Of a DNA stretch of 64,000 nt, positions 44,016 through 53,552 are shown piece by piece. Numbering within the stretch: the first letter of the stretch is position 1; each line of letters begins with the position of its first letter. The notes under the pieces were generated by a model. It saw only the letters and a list, made by a program, of their open reading frames with translations, was not told the DNA's origin and did not search any database. The stretch lies in contig NZ_BLAV01000001.1 of NCBI RefSeq assembly GCF_009617875.1, positions 1,984,001 to 2,048,000 of the forward strand, in the 5' to 3' direction. The translations under genes were made by a program, and so were the position numbers. The DNA comes from Prolixibacter sp. NT017. Lineage in GTDB: Bacteria > Bacteroidota > Bacteroidia > Bacteroidales > Prolixibacteraceae.

Positions 44016-44048
44016 GGGTGCTGCTTCTTCGGGAGTCGCACCCTTTTT
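44016..44048 (+). terminator. Terminator after the oxidoreductase
   Basis: GGGTGC (44016-44021) pairs with GCACCC (44038-44043), with extra inner pairs, followed by TTTTTG. It lies 165 bp past the stop; the stretch between has no gene. Confidence 0.65.
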
Positions 44049-44069
44049 GCTTTTTACTCACACAAAATG

Positions 44070-45002
44070 TCAGGAGTGAAATGCTTCCCGAAGTAAGTAG
44101 ATACTCTTTGAAACCCCTTCGTCTGCAGGCTCTTTTCCTTCGAATTCGAGCGAAACATATCCCTGATAACCGACATTTTCCAATATCTCGGCAATCCGTT
44201 TGTAGTTTAAATCGAGAGTGTACCACTCGCCTCCCCCGAAATATGTTTTAGCCTGAACAAAAACAGTGTAAGGTGCTATCATTTCCAGTTTCTGATAAGG
44301 GTCTTCCAAAAAATTACCGGTGTCCATTAACAATCCCAGCCACGGTGAATCAATCGCTTTCTTAATGTGCAACATGCCTTCCGGAGTACTGGACAAGCCC
44401 CAGTGATTTTCCAGCGCCATCACTACGCCCAATTCTTCGGCCCGAGGCAAACACTTTTCAATGCTATCAATTGCCCAGCCAAATGCATTGTCTTCATCAT
44501 AGCCCGGAATCGGTTCTTCATGCCCCCGGTGAGCCATCAAATCGTCGAATGACTTACGCGTTCCCCACCTTCCGGAATTCAGCCGGATACTGGGAATTCC
44601 CATATCGGCAGCAATTTCAAGACAGCGAAGTGTATGTTGAATATTCTCTTCCCGCTCTTCTTCGTCGGGTGAAACAAAATCCTGATGGATGGACAAACAA
44701 ACCAAATCGATTCCGTTGACAAACGCATGGCGTTTCAGCTTATTGAGATAGGATTTGGATTCACTGTCCATTTGCCGGTGCAGCACGTCGACACCTTCAA
44801 TTCCTAACCGGGTCGCCTTGTCGATCACCGTATCGACTGACACTTTTGGCTCTTTAAAGTGCCAGTACGAATAGGTCGACACCGCCAGTTTAACTCTTGT
44901 TTTCTGCGGAATGGAAGGCATTCCCGGCTTCATGGATGGCAATAACAATCCTACGGATGCCAGTCCGGCGACCGATAGGAAGTTTCGTCGGTTTGTTTTC
45001 AT
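44070..45002 (-). CDS. Tat-exported sugar phosphate isomerase/epimerase-like TIM-barrel protein
   Basis: 310 residues. Twin-arginine start: MKTNRRNFLSVAGLASVGLL. The rest is an AP-endonuclease-2-type TIM barrel: LAVSTYSYWHF (strand 1), GIEGVDVL, PSIRLNSGRWG, and the metal site with VVMALENHWG (Glu), LLMDTGNF (Asp), FVQAKTYF and YVSLEFEG (Glu). Members isomerise or epimerise sugars such as xylose, hydroxypyruvate or inosose. Export implies a free sugar as substrate, not a sugar phosphate. It is 47 bp downstream of the GH110-like gene on the same strand, so it may act on that enzyme's product. Confidence 0.87.
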   Translation of the reverse strand: MKTNRRNFLSVAGLASVGLLLPSMKPGMPSIPQKTRVKLAVSTYSYWHFKEPKVSVDTVIDKATRLGIEGVDVLHRQMDSESKSYLNKLKRHAFVNGIDLVCLSIHQDFVSPDEEEREENIQHTLRCLEIAADMGIPSIRLNSGRWGTRKSFDDLMAHRGHEEPIPGYDEDNAFGWAIDSIEKCLPRAEELGVVMALENHWGLSSTPEGMLHIKKAIDSPWLGLLMDTGNFLEDPYQKLEMIAPYTVFVQAKTYFGGGEWYTLDLNYKRIAEILENVGYQGYVSLEFEGKEPADEGVSKSIYLLREAFHS

Positions 45003-45049
45003 GGTTTGGTTGATTCGTTAGTTAGAAATAAGCTTACAGAAACATATGA

Positions 45050-46864
45050 TTATGGAGACTTAATTCCTTCATTATTGAAGAATAGTAAATCCGTCACCTC
45101 TTCAGCTTGTATAAACGCTTCTTGCTTGTTCAGATACCGGTTCCCGACAACGCCGACCTTCTTGCAATGCAGTAAGCGTATTACCGGATAATTCATCTTC
45201 ACTGATTTTGGATCGAATACCGTATTTTGACGAATGACCAACCCGGCTGTGGAAGTAGCATCTAAAATACTTATGCCTTCGCTATAAAATGTATTTCCCT
45301 CCAGGGTGACATCCTGGTGGACAAAGGTAGTGTCAGCCGATGCATCTGAGAGAACCGGACCAATCAAAATCATGGCCCTATTGCCCTTTGCTGAATTGCA
45401 TCGTCTCAACGTATTGTTTTTAATAAACACCTGGTTCAATGTCACCGGCTGAAATGTCGACGCCAGTTCGCCTCCCAGTTGAATGCCATGTCTTCCCGAC
45501 CGAATGTGATTGCCCTCTACCGTAATTTTCCCCGAAGTCTGCAACCGAACACCGTCTTCTATCATATTATTCAACCGGTTCCCTCGCAGAATAACTTCCG
45601 GCTGTCGCGAAATATTCGTCAGTAACATTCCTTGCTTTACCGTTTCCGGAAGCGCCCGGTCGAACCATAATTCCTGGTATTGCTCATTCAGGTCTCGAAT
45701 CCGTGTTATAACTCGCTTATCGCGAATAGTGAGATCGGCTGGATTAACAAACCGAATAGTGTCTCCAACCTGTGCAAACTGACTGCCCCATTGCTTTTCA
45801 TTTACCTGCCGGACACCAAAAACACTGTTGCTTATTCGTTTAATAATTTTCAACGTCGGTCCGGATACCGATATGGCGGCTCCCATCATTCCCGAAAAAC
45901 GGCTATTGGTTACGGCAATCTCCTTTTGGCACCCAATAAAACGGATACCTCCGGCCAGTGACGACAATCTCTGTCCAGCCAGGCTATCGGGTAGCACATT
46001 CAGCCTGTCCAGCATAATATTTCCCGACTGCTCAGCAACCATTATTTTACCTGGCGCGTGAACTACCGAAACATTAGATAAGGTAACACCATTGGAACCA
46101 GTCAGATGAAATGCAGGCGAGATTTCAGTTTCCAATCGCTCGCTATCCGCTTTCCAAATTACTTTCCATCCTTCTTTGGGCATTTGATTCGGAGGGACTT
46201 CTATCCAAAAGTTCCCGTAACGCAACGGTTTTATTGACACATTAGCCGATGTTCCCAAGTCAGATGGCCAAAACGAGCAGTGACAGGAAGCATCAGTCCG
46301 GAGCCACCCCACAACTTTAACAGGCAGGTTTTCTCCGTTTCTTTTCATCGAAAGCCTTCCTTTCGCTATTTCCAGACTGTCGTCCCGGCTGGTTTCGACA
46401 GTGAAGAAATGCCCTTCCGTGTTTACTTCGTTGACTGTTCCTTCGCCCCAAACAGAGGACACAAACCGAATATTTATATTCCGGATACTGATATTCTTAC
46501 ATTCCTGAAGCTCGAAGGGCAACATCATCCCATGGATAATAAAAGTTGAACCCGAACCATCAATAATCAGGTCTTCGAAGTTGAACAGCGGGAAAGCAAT
46601 TCGTCTCAGTCCGTTAGAAGAGCCCGTCAAAGTCAGATACTCTTCCAGCGCATAATCGGGATAAAAATGATAAGTTCCTTTCGGAATGGTTAATCGAGAA
46701 GCACCCGATTCGTAACAAGCATCCAGGGCCTTCAGAATAACCGGTGTGGCATCTTTCTTTCCGGCGATTCCGAACTGATCTGCATTAATACCATTCCGGA
46801 CCTGCTGGCCGCGTACCGGAAGGATTGCTATCAGGATGAGGAAAAACAGTGTATTCTTTTTCAT
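45050..46864 (-). CDS. GH110-like alpha-1,3-galactosidase (parallel beta-helix)
   Basis: 604 residues with a signal peptide ending LPVRGQ. The N-terminal region reads DATPVILKALDACYESGASR, KGTYHFYPDYALEEYL, NGLRRIAFPLFN and DGSGSTFIIHGMMLPFELQ. This matches the pattern I remember from GH110 alpha-1,3-galactosidases (GlaA/GlaB) of Bacteroides. The remaining ~400 residues have the repeated short strands of a right-handed beta-helix (VTLSNVSVVHAPG, IAVTNSRFSGMMG, ITVEGNHIRSGRHGIQLGGE). Such enzymes remove terminal alpha-1,3-galactose from blood-group-B-like or red-algal glycans. Catalytic residues were not verified, so another beta-helix glycosidase remains possible. Confidence 0.7.
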   Translation of the reverse strand: MKKNTLFFLILIAILPVRGQQVRNGINADQFGIAGKKDATPVILKALDACYESGASRLTIPKGTYHFYPDYALEEYLTLTGSSNGLRRIAFPLFNFEDLIIDGSGSTFIIHGMMLPFELQECKNISIRNINIRFVSSVWGEGTVNEVNTEGHFFTVETSRDDSLEIAKGRLSMKRNGENLPVKVVGWLRTDASCHCSFWPSDLGTSANVSIKPLRYGNFWIEVPPNQMPKEGWKVIWKADSERLETEISPAFHLTGSNGVTLSNVSVVHAPGKIMVAEQSGNIMLDRLNVLPDSLAGQRLSSLAGGIRFIGCQKEIAVTNSRFSGMMGAAISVSGPTLKIIKRISNSVFGVRQVNEKQWGSQFAQVGDTIRFVNPADLTIRDKRVITRIRDLNEQYQELWFDRALPETVKQGMLLTNISRQPEVILRGNRLNNMIEDGVRLQTSGKITVEGNHIRSGRHGIQLGGELASTFQPVTLNQVFIKNNTLRRCNSAKGNRAMILIGPVLSDASADTTFVHQDVTLEGNTFYSEGISILDATSTAGLVIRQNTVFDPKSVKMNYPVIRLLHCKKVGVVGNRYLNKQEAFIQAEEVTDLLFFNNEGIKSP

Positions 46865-46991
46865 AATTTGGTTGATGGTCGTTCTGAATTTTTATTCAAG
46901 ATATAAAATTCGGATGACCCGGAGAAAGTGTTAACAGGCTTATTATGAAAAGTAACAAGTTAATAACGTAAATTTTCGAAAAGAGAGATTC

Positions 46992-48095
46992 TTACCCCTC
47001 GTTGGGAAGTTCGACTTCATCGACATTCTCTGTGGTAGCAATGGGTAACGAAAAGGAAAAAGAAGTTCCGTGACCGGGACGACTTGAACCTATTAATTTT
47101 CCTCCGTTTTTTTCAATGAACTCCGATATCAGACTAATACCCAGACCAGTTCCTGATTCGTTATCGGTGCCTTTTGTTGTGTATGCCATGTGCTGTTTGA
47201 GCATCAAATCGAGCTTGTCCTGCTCCATCCCCACACCATTGTCGCTGACCGTTACGATATGCTCATCTTTTATTTCGCGACTGGATACAGCTATGGTTCC
47301 ACCGCGGTTCGTAAATTTGATAGAGTTGCTGACAAGATTTCGCAAAACAGAACTAATCTGATTGTAATCGCAATGCACGCGGGCATTCCTGTCGATATCC
47401 AATTCAACTTTGATATCTTTTGCATTCGCAACCTGCTGCAGCAAACTAATGGCTTCTTCTCCCATGCTATGCAATGAATAATTCCCCGGAAACGACTCAA
47501 TCCCATCATGCTGATTCTTTGCCCAGAAGAGTAAATTCTCTGCCAGAAAATACACCGATCCCATTTGCTGGTAACACTCCTCGATGAAAACGTCCAACTC
47601 CTGTTTGTCGAGCTTCATGTCACCGGTGGCATAGGCTCGAAAGATTTCGTACATGCTGGACAACGGCCCTCGTAAATCGTGACCAATGATGGAAAGAATC
47701 CGGTTCTGAACCTGGTTCAAATGGCTCAATTCACGTTGTTTTTTCTGCTTATCAGCCAGTAACATTTCCTGTTCCGAACGCTGTTCCGCTAGAACAATGT
47801 TCATCGCCTTCAGCTTACGCCGCTGTTTATGCAACCATAGCGTAAGCAGAATGAAAAACAGAAGCAGGAAAATAACGACAATCAACGTGTCGTATAGCTG
47901 CTGTCTGTCAAGATTCGCAAGACCAAGAAAACTTAAAGGCGCCTCACTGACCGATGAGCCGGATTTTACAATACCTCCGGCAGTCGTGGGTAACATGCCA
48001 TAACTTGTGTCCAAACCAAAGCTGAACGCAATTATCAACATCAAAAAAAGCGATGCCAAAAACCGGTGGATATGAATGCGCCTGAAAATGTCCAT
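46992..48095 (-). CDS. Sensor histidine kinase
   Basis: 367 residues from ATG 48095; a TTG at 48137 would add 14 basic residues. Two TMs (~12-30 and ~70-88) enclose only ~40 periplasmic residues, so it may sense the membrane or a partner protein. A coiled-coil linker (~90-130) leads to HisKA with IIGHDLRGPLSSMY (His139) and an HATPase with NLVSNSIKFTN, DNGVGM and GTGLGISLISEF. There is no PAS or receiver domain and no response regulator nearby. Repair of HisKA is not needed; all boxes are intact. Confidence 0.92.
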   Translation of the reverse strand: MDIFRRIHIHRFLASLFLMLIIAFSFGLDTSYGMLPTTAGGIVKSGSSVSEAPLSFLGLANLDRQQLYDTLIVVIFLLLFFILLTLWLHKQRRKLKAMNIVLAEQRSEQEMLLADKQKKQRELSHLNQVQNRILSIIGHDLRGPLSSMYEIFRAYATGDMKLDKQELDVFIEECYQQMGSVYFLAENLLFWAKNQHDGIESFPGNYSLHSMGEEAISLLQQVANAKDIKVELDIDRNARVHCDYNQISSVLRNLVSNSIKFTNRGGTIAVSSREIKDEHIVTVSDNGVGMEQDKLDLMLKQHMAYTTKGTDNESGTGLGISLISEFIEKNGGKLIGSSRPGHGTSFSFSLPIATTENVDEVELPNEG

Positions 48096-48444
48096 TCGGG
48101 CAAATATTACTTCAACAAAATTCCGTCGAAAGACCAATTAGCTTCTACCATTAAATTTGGGCTGAAAATAACTGGTTTTACGTTTTCGACCAATAAATCT
48201 GATGACTTCCTGCTTAATAAAATGATTTTCCTGTACAAAATGTTTATTAACGACAACTGTTTTTTACCTGGAGAAAGAGATGAACCATTTCGAACCGTCT
48301 GGTTATCTATCCCAAAAGGTTCTGTGAACTTCCCCGGTACAGGCAATGCTTTGCTCCAGTGCCTCTAAAACACATTGTACGAATAAGGGTATTTTGCTAT
48401 TTTTCGGGCAAATTAACAGTATTAACAAATTAACCTTAACTAAC
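48096..48444. other. Intergenic region between the divergent kinase and peptidase genes
   Basis: About 350 bp. Open frames extend into it from both flanks, but no start, signal peptide or family supports coding. Confidence 0.45.
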
Positions 48445-50565
48445 GTGAAACGTAAAACGCTAATTCTGCTTGCGTCAGCAGTATTCCTGTTGTCGTGCTC
48501 AGCAAACAAACAACCCGTGCAGCGAGTGAATCCATTTTTCAAAACATTCGATACGCCTTTCCAGGTTCCTCCTTTCGAGCAGATTACCAATGCCGATTAT
48601 CTGCCTGCTTTCAAAAAAGGAATGGAAGAGCAAAATGCCGAGATAGATTTGATTGTCAACAATTCTGAAGCACCAACTTTTGCCAACACCATCGAGGCAT
48701 TTGAATACAGCGGCCAGCTATTGAACAAAGTTGCCAATGTATTTTTCAATGTGAAGGGCGCGAACACCAACGATTCGATTCAGGCAATTGCCAAAGAAGT
48801 CGCTCCGTTGCTCTCACAACACGGCGATGCAATCAACCTGAACGAAAAGCTTTTTGCCCGCATCAAGAGTGTTTACGGCCAGAAAGATGAACTCGATTTG
48901 TCGCCGGAACAGAAGAAACTTCTAGAAGAAACATACAAAGGTTTTGTCAGAGGCGGTGCCAACCTGGAACGCGAACAGAAAGAGCAGCTGAAGAAAATCA
49001 ATGAGGAATTGTCACTCCTTTCGCTGCAGTTCGGTGAAAACCTGCTGGCTGAAACAAACAACTTCCAACTGGTCATCGACAACCAGGACGACCTGGCCGG
49101 ATTACCGGAATCGGTTATTTCCGCTGCAGCGGAAGAAGCTAATGCAGCCGGCATGGATGGTAAGTGGGTATTTACCCTACAGAAGCCGAGTTGGATACCT
49201 TTCCTCACCTATTCAGAGCGTCGTGATTTGCGCGAAAAATTGTACAAAGCCATGTACAACCGCGGAAACAATGACAACGAGCACGACAACAAGGCCATCA
49301 TCAATAAAATGGTGAATCTGCGCCTGCAGAAAGCGAACCTGATGGGCTACGACAACTGGTCGGCCTTTTTGTTGGACGACCGCATGGCTAAGAAACCGGA
49401 GAATGTTTATACTTTGCTCGAAAAAGTATGGACACCGGCACTGAAACGCGCTGAAGAAGAACGTGCCGATATGCAGGCCATGATCAACAAAGAAGGTGAC
49501 GATTTCAAGCTGCAGAGTTGGGATTGGTGGTATTACTCCGAAAAAGTAAGAAAAGCCAAATACAACCTGGATGAAGAGCAGTTGCGTCCCTATTTCGAAC
49601 TGAATAATGTTCGTGAAGGAGCTTTCGCGGTAGCAAACAAGCTGTATGGTCTGACATTTACCGAGCTTACCGACATGCCGCTTTATCATACTGATTGCAA
49701 GGTATTCGAAGTAAAAGACAGAGACAATTCTGAAATTGGCGTTCTCTATATGGATTTCTATCCGCGTGCTTCCAAACGCGGTGGTGCCTGGATGACCAGC
49801 TACCGGAAACAACACTTTAACGAGGAAGGTAAAGACGTTCGTCCGGTTATCTCGATTGTTACCAACTTCTCGAAACCAACGGGTGATAAGCCGGCATTGT
49901 TGACTTACGATGAGGTTGAGACGCTTTTCCACGAATTTGGTCACGCTTTGCACGGACTCTTGTCACATTCACATTACAATTCGTTGTCCGGAACAGCCGT
50001 TGCACGCGATTTCGTTGAACTTCCATCGCAGGTTATGGAGCATTGGGCACCGCAACCCGAAGTGCTGAAGATGTATGCCCGTCATTACAAAACCGGAGAA
50101 GTGATTCCGCAGGAACTGGTTGACAAACTGGTGAAAGCCGGTAAATTCAACCAGGGATTTGCTACGGTTGAGTACCTGGCTGCTTCTTTCCTCGACATGG
50201 ATTATCATACCATTACGGAGCCACAGGATATTGATGTCAATAGTTTCCAGACGAAGTCGATGAATAAAATTGGTTTGATTGGTGAAATCATTCCGCGTTA
50301 TAAGTCAACGTACTTCGCTCACATTTTCTCAGGCGGATATTCAAGCGGCTACTACAGCTACATCTGGGCCGAAGTGCTCGATGCAGACGCTTTTGAAGCA
50401 TACAAAGAGGCTGGTAACATTTTTGACCAGACAGTTGCGACTGCCTTCCGCACACAAATTCTCGAACGTGGAGGAACGGACGAAGCGATGAATCTCTACG
50501 TCAACTTCCGTGGAAAAGAACCGGGAATTGAACCGCTGCTGAAGAACCGGGGATTACTCGATTAA
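48445..50565 (+). CDS. dcp: M3-family peptidase, Dcp-like dipeptidyl carboxypeptidase lipoprotein
   Basis: 706 residues from GTG 48445. This start is chosen because it begins a lipoprotein signal peptide (KRKTLILLASAVFLLSC, Cys near residue 18); the frame is open 33 codons further up, but that part has no signal character. The catalytic motif FHEFGHALHG (His496, Glu497, His500) is the HExxH of thermolysin-like M3 enzymes, with a third zinc ligand expected in DFVELPSQVMEHW. The C-terminal FSGGYSSGYYSYIWAEVLDA is characteristic of Dcp/oligopeptidase A. It cleaves dipeptides from the C terminus of short peptides. The lipobox places it in the periplasm or envelope. Confidence 0.94.
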   Translation: MKRKTLILLASAVFLLSCSANKQPVQRVNPFFKTFDTPFQVPPFEQITNADYLPAFKKGMEEQNAEIDLIVNNSEAPTFANTIEAFEYSGQLLNKVANVFFNVKGANTNDSIQAIAKEVAPLLSQHGDAINLNEKLFARIKSVYGQKDELDLSPEQKKLLEETYKGFVRGGANLEREQKEQLKKINEELSLLSLQFGENLLAETNNFQLVIDNQDDLAGLPESVISAAAEEANAAGMDGKWVFTLQKPSWIPFLTYSERRDLREKLYKAMYNRGNNDNEHDNKAIINKMVNLRLQKANLMGYDNWSAFLLDDRMAKKPENVYTLLEKVWTPALKRAEEERADMQAMINKEGDDFKLQSWDWWYYSEKVRKAKYNLDEEQLRPYFELNNVREGAFAVANKLYGLTFTELTDMPLYHTDCKVFEVKDRDNSEIGVLYMDFYPRASKRGGAWMTSYRKQHFNEEGKDVRPVISIVTNFSKPTGDKPALLTYDEVETLFHEFGHALHGLLSHSHYNSLSGTAVARDFVELPSQVMEHWAPQPEVLKMYARHYKTGEVIPQELVDKLVKAGKFNQGFATVEYLAASFLDMDYHTITEPQDIDVNSFQTKSMNKIGLIGEIIPRYKSTYFAHIFSGGYSSGYYSYIWAEVLDADAFEAYKEAGNIFDQTVATAFRTQILERGGTDEAMNLYVNFRGKEPGIEPLLKNRGLLD

Positions 50566-50590
50566 ACTCATTACGATATACGAAGTTAAG

Positions 50591-50617
50591 ACCCGGTTCC
50601 ATTGAGCCGGGTTTTTC
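50591..50617 (+). terminator. Terminator of the M3 peptidase gene
   Basis: 9-bp stem ACCCGGTTC (50591-50599) with GAGCCGGGT (50604-50612), loop CATT, then TTTTC. Confidence 0.9.
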
Positions 50618-50796
50618 GTTTTTTTCCTGCCAAGGAAGCGTCTTTAGTAAAAGATATCTTCGCAATATGCGATTTCCGATTTTTAATCTCACGCGTATTT
50701 ATTATATTAATCGGACTATTTGTGATGAGAATACCCCTCTGATGGAATTATTGGGTGTATGTAAATTGAGGATAGGTGAAAATAAAAAATTTGGGA

Positions 50797-51165
50797 ATGT
50801 CTCAAATCGAAAAAATCAATTTAGAAGAAAAATTCGCCAAGTTTAGCGACCATTGGAGCCCAAAGGTAATCGGTCAACTTAATCACCAACAGGTGAAGGT
50901 GGTTAAATTCCAGGGAGATTTCGTGTGGCATAGCCATGAAAACGAAGATGAGCTTTTCATGGTCATCAACGGCTCGTTTACCATGGAGCTTCGGGATAAA
51001 ACAATTGAGGTTCATGAAGGAGAACTGATTATCATCCCGCGTGGAGTTGAACACCGACCAATAGCAAAAGAAGAAGTCAGCATTCTGCTTTTCGAGCCCG
51101 GAACAATTGTCAATACCGGCGAAGTACGCAACCAGCTAACCGTGGAAAAACCCGACCACATATGA
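50797..51165 (+). CDS. Cupin-domain protein
   Basis: 122 residues from ATG 50797; a GTG at 50776 adds seven residues. The single cupin barrel has both motifs well preserved: FVWHSHENEDELFMVINGSF (motif 1, with His, His, Glu and the later Gly) and GELIIIPRGVEHRPIAKE (motif 2, His). A metal site with three His and one Glu is therefore likely, unlike the cupin at 35598. Possible roles are dioxygenase, isomerase or sugar binding. It is followed 63 bp later by a VOC-family gene on the same strand, a common arrangement of two small metal-binding proteins. Confidence 0.88.
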   Translation: MSQIEKINLEEKFAKFSDHWSPKVIGQLNHQQVKVVKFQGDFVWHSHENEDELFMVINGSFTMELRDKTIEVHEGELIIIPRGVEHRPIAKEEVSILLFEPGTIVNTGEVRNQLTVEKPDHI

Positions 51166-51228
51166 GATGAAAGCGAAAGCTGAAGATATTTGAAACAACC
51201 AATATTACACTAAATCATAACACATATC

Positions 51229-51648
51229 ATGGAACAAAGAATCTCGTATATAACGCTCGGCGTTAGAAATCTGAAAGAATCAGAGAATTTTTACAGCAAT
51301 CTGCTGGGATGGAAGAAAACAGAAGAAAGTACCGGAAATATTATTTTTTATAAACTGAACGGCCTCATCCTGGCGTTGTACCCGGTTGAAGCACTGGCCA
51401 GCGATGCTGAGACGGTACCCGGTGCAAAATGTTTCAGTAATTTTACCATATCGTATAATACCCGCACAAAAGCCGAAGTTGACGATGTGATATTCAAACT
51501 CGAGAAGCACGGAGTCAAAGTAGTCAGGGAGGCCGAGACCGTTTTTTGGGGCGGCTACCGTGGGTACGTTAGTGATCCGAATGGATTCATGATCGAAATT
51601 GTATATAACCCCAAAGCTGAAATGGACGAAGCGGGAAATATTCTGTAA
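51229..51648 (+). CDS. VOC-family (glyoxalase/bleomycin-resistance fold) protein
   Basis: 139 residues with two beta-alpha-beta-beta-beta units: YITLGVRNLKESENFYSNLL GW (first unit, split for length) and AEVDDVIFKLEKHGVKVVRE, then WGGYRGYVSDPNGFMIEIVY (second unit with the D-P-x-G and terminal Glu metal ligand). This is the standard single-chain VOC fold of glyoxalase I-like, extradiol dioxygenase-like and antibiotic-resistance proteins. The substrate is unknown. Likely co-transcribed with the upstream cupin; a terminator follows. Confidence 0.9.
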   Translation: MEQRISYITLGVRNLKESENFYSNLLGWKKTEESTGNIIFYKLNGLILALYPVEALASDAETVPGAKCFSNFTISYNTRTKAEVDDVIFKLEKHGVKVVREAETVFWGGYRGYVSDPNGFMIEIVYNPKAEMDEAGNIL

Positions 51649-51679
51649 TTTCCGGAAATATAATCCCATTGAATTGACT

Positions 51680-51710
51680 GCGGGCGGGAAAAATTCTTGC
51701 CCGCTTTTTT
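51680..51710 (+). terminator. Terminator after the VOC gene
   Basis: 6-bp GC stem GCGGGC (51680-51685) with GCCCGC (51699-51704), then six T. Confidence 0.85.
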
Positions 51711-51804
51711 GTGCTCATTCCTTCACCTTTTTTAACGAATTCCGGTCAACCTTTTTGAAAGCTTCAGGTTACTATAATATCACTCTACGATTAATAACGG
51801 AAAG

Positions 51805-52401
51805 ATGAGCAGTACGATGTGGGATCAGCGATATGCAGCTGAAGAATATGTTTATGGAACCAGCCCCAATGAGTTTTTCAGGGCAGCACTGGAAAAGCTA
51901 ACCCCGGGAAAACTTTTATTGCCGGCTGAAGGTGAAGGAAGGAATTCGGTTTATGCCGCATCGCAGGGATGGAAAGTAACTGCATTCGACACCAGTACCG
52001 AAGGCCGGAAAAAGGCAATGCGGTTAGCCGAACAGCAGGGTGTTCATATTCAATACCAACTTGCCGGATACAACCAGGTTTTGATGCCCGAAGAGCATTT
52101 CGACTGCGTTGCCATGGTGTATGCCCACGCTTCAGCTGCTGACAGAACGCAAAGGCACAGACGAATGCTGAGTTTTCTGAAACCTGGTGGCACATTTATT
52201 CTGGAAGGTTTCTCGAAAGAACAGATTCATAACCGCACAGGTGGTCCGCGAGATATCGAGATGCTTTTTTCGGAAGAAGAATTGAGAAATGATTTTCAGG
52301 AATTAGGCGAATTGAAAACATGGAAAGAAGAAATCGAATTGCAGGAAGGGCCGTTCCATAACGGATGTGCCAATGTAATTCGGTTAATCGGTGTAAAATA
52401 A
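51805..52401 (+). CDS. Class I SAM-dependent methyltransferase (TehB/thiol-methyltransferase-like)
   Basis: 198 residues. The start MWDQRYAAEEYVYGTSPNEF is typical of the TehB/TPMT-like group. SAM motif I is degenerate but recognisable (KLLLPAEGEGRNSVYAASQG), with the acidic residue of motif II in VTAFDTS. Motif IV reads FDCVAMVYAHASA, and the post-motif strand is LKPGGTFILEGFS. Members methylate small anions or thiols (tellurite, thiopurines, selenite), often as detoxification. The precise substrate is not predictable. It is monocistronic, with a terminator on each side. Confidence 0.9.
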   Translation: MSSTMWDQRYAAEEYVYGTSPNEFFRAALEKLTPGKLLLPAEGEGRNSVYAASQGWKVTAFDTSTEGRKKAMRLAEQQGVHIQYQLAGYNQVLMPEEHFDCVAMVYAHASAADRTQRHRRMLSFLKPGGTFILEGFSKEQIHNRTGGPRDIEMLFSEEELRNDFQELGELKTWKEEIELQEGPFHNGCANVIRLIGVK

Positions 52402-52460
52402 GCTGAAATTCAATTTTCAGCCATTAAGTTGCTACCCCATTATTATATTATTATACCTAA

Positions 52461-52505
52461 AACCCTCTGTAAGATAACTGGAGACTTACAGAGGGTTCCT
52501 TTTTA
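52461..52505 (+). terminator. Terminator of the methyltransferase gene
   Basis: 13-bp perfect stem AACCCTCTGTAAG (52461-52473) with CTTACAGAGGGTT (52485-52497), then CCTTTTTA. Confidence 0.9.
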
Positions 52506-52640
52506 TCCTGAATTGAAAATTTTAACCCGAAAAGAATCAGATTCAATCAAAAACTATTTTAACAAAGACTCGTCACTCTTTTTGCCTTTCCTTATATTCC
52601 TTTTAACTTTGATCGGGTCGAACTTAAATACCCGATAAGT

Positions 52641-53459
52641 ATGAGCATTGTATTAATGATTCTTGCCGGAATTGTTGTTTTGTCACTGTTGGTTATTCTC
52701 ACCGGTTCGCTGGTGTTCAGAGGAAAAATATCGCGGGAAGTAAACCGCTTGATGTCAGCCGATGAAAGCTCACTTCCAGGAGTGATTCGGGCCGACAAAC
52801 TTAATGGGCTTCCCGAACCTGTCAAACGCTATCTGAATTATGCCGGAGTTGTGAATAAAAGAGAGTTGCTGCGTCTGCGCATCAGCCAGAAGGGCGAAAT
52901 CAGGACGGACAAAGAACAGAAATGGATGCCGTTCAGAGCGGAGCAATTTGTCTCAACAACGAAGCCCGGATTTCTGTGGCGGGCCAATACATTTCCCATC
53001 CTGGTAAGAGATATGTTCGATGGTAAAAAAGGAAGTATGCGCATCAATTTCTTGGGCTTGCGCAATCTGGCCATTGCCGAAACCCGCGAAATCGATCAGG
53101 GTTCGCTTATGCGCTACCTGGGTGAAATGGTTTGGTATCCCACAGCTTTTTTGAGCGACAAAATAACCTGGCACCCAATGGACGAGAATTCAGCCATGGC
53201 AGTGATCAAAGCAGGTAATACAACTGCGGAGGGCGTATTTCATATTAATGCATTGGGGCAGGTAGAAATGTTTACTGCCAAACGCTACCGCGAAATACAC
53301 GGTCACTTCGAGCTGGATAAATGGATGGCTCAGATGGAAGAATACCGCGATGCAGCGGGTTTTATGATACCGTTTAAAGGAACCGTTTCGTGGAAACTTC
53401 CGGAAGGAGATTTGGATTATTTCCGGTTCGAACTGACTGGCTACCACCGAATTTCCTGA
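52641..53459 (+). CDS. DUF6544-like membrane-anchored protein
   Basis: 272 residues. One N-terminal TM (~3-25) is followed by a soluble domain of ~230 residues. LPEPVKRYLNYAGVV, WMPFRAEQFVST, FLWRANTF and YLGEMVWYPTAFLS are signatures I recall for the DUF6544 family (formerly annotated only as hypothetical). The domain is beta-rich and resembles a LolA/START-like cup. With the TM at the N terminus and no signal cleavage site, the domain faces the periplasm if the N terminus is inside. Function unknown. It is convergent with the ferritin-like gene. Confidence 0.7.
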   Translation: MSIVLMILAGIVVLSLLVILTGSLVFRGKISREVNRLMSADESSLPGVIRADKLNGLPEPVKRYLNYAGVVNKRELLRLRISQKGEIRTDKEQKWMPFRAEQFVSTTKPGFLWRANTFPILVRDMFDGKKGSMRINFLGLRNLAIAETREIDQGSLMRYLGEMVWYPTAFLSDKITWHPMDENSAMAVIKAGNTTAEGVFHINALGQVEMFTAKRYREIHGHFELDKWMAQMEEYRDAAGFMIPFKGTVSWKLPEGDLDYFRFELTGYHRIS

Positions 53460-53485
53460 CAAGAACTACTCATACCAGGATGACG

Positions 53486-53526
53486 TAAAAGAAAAATGGT
53501 CACTCTCCCGTAGGAAAATGACCACT
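53486..53526 (-). terminator. Terminator of the ferritin-like gene
   Basis: TGGTCA (53497-53502) pairs with TGACCA (53519-53524), with further weak pairs in the arms. On the minus strand it is followed by TTTTTCTTTT. Confidence 0.7.
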
Positions 53527-53552
53527 ATCTCAAGTTTGGGAAGTGTTTTCAG

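Noticed and set aside
49213..49953. 246-codon minus-strand frame inside the M3 peptidase gene
   Set aside because: Antisense shadow of a gene with an intact HExxH motif; no independent features.
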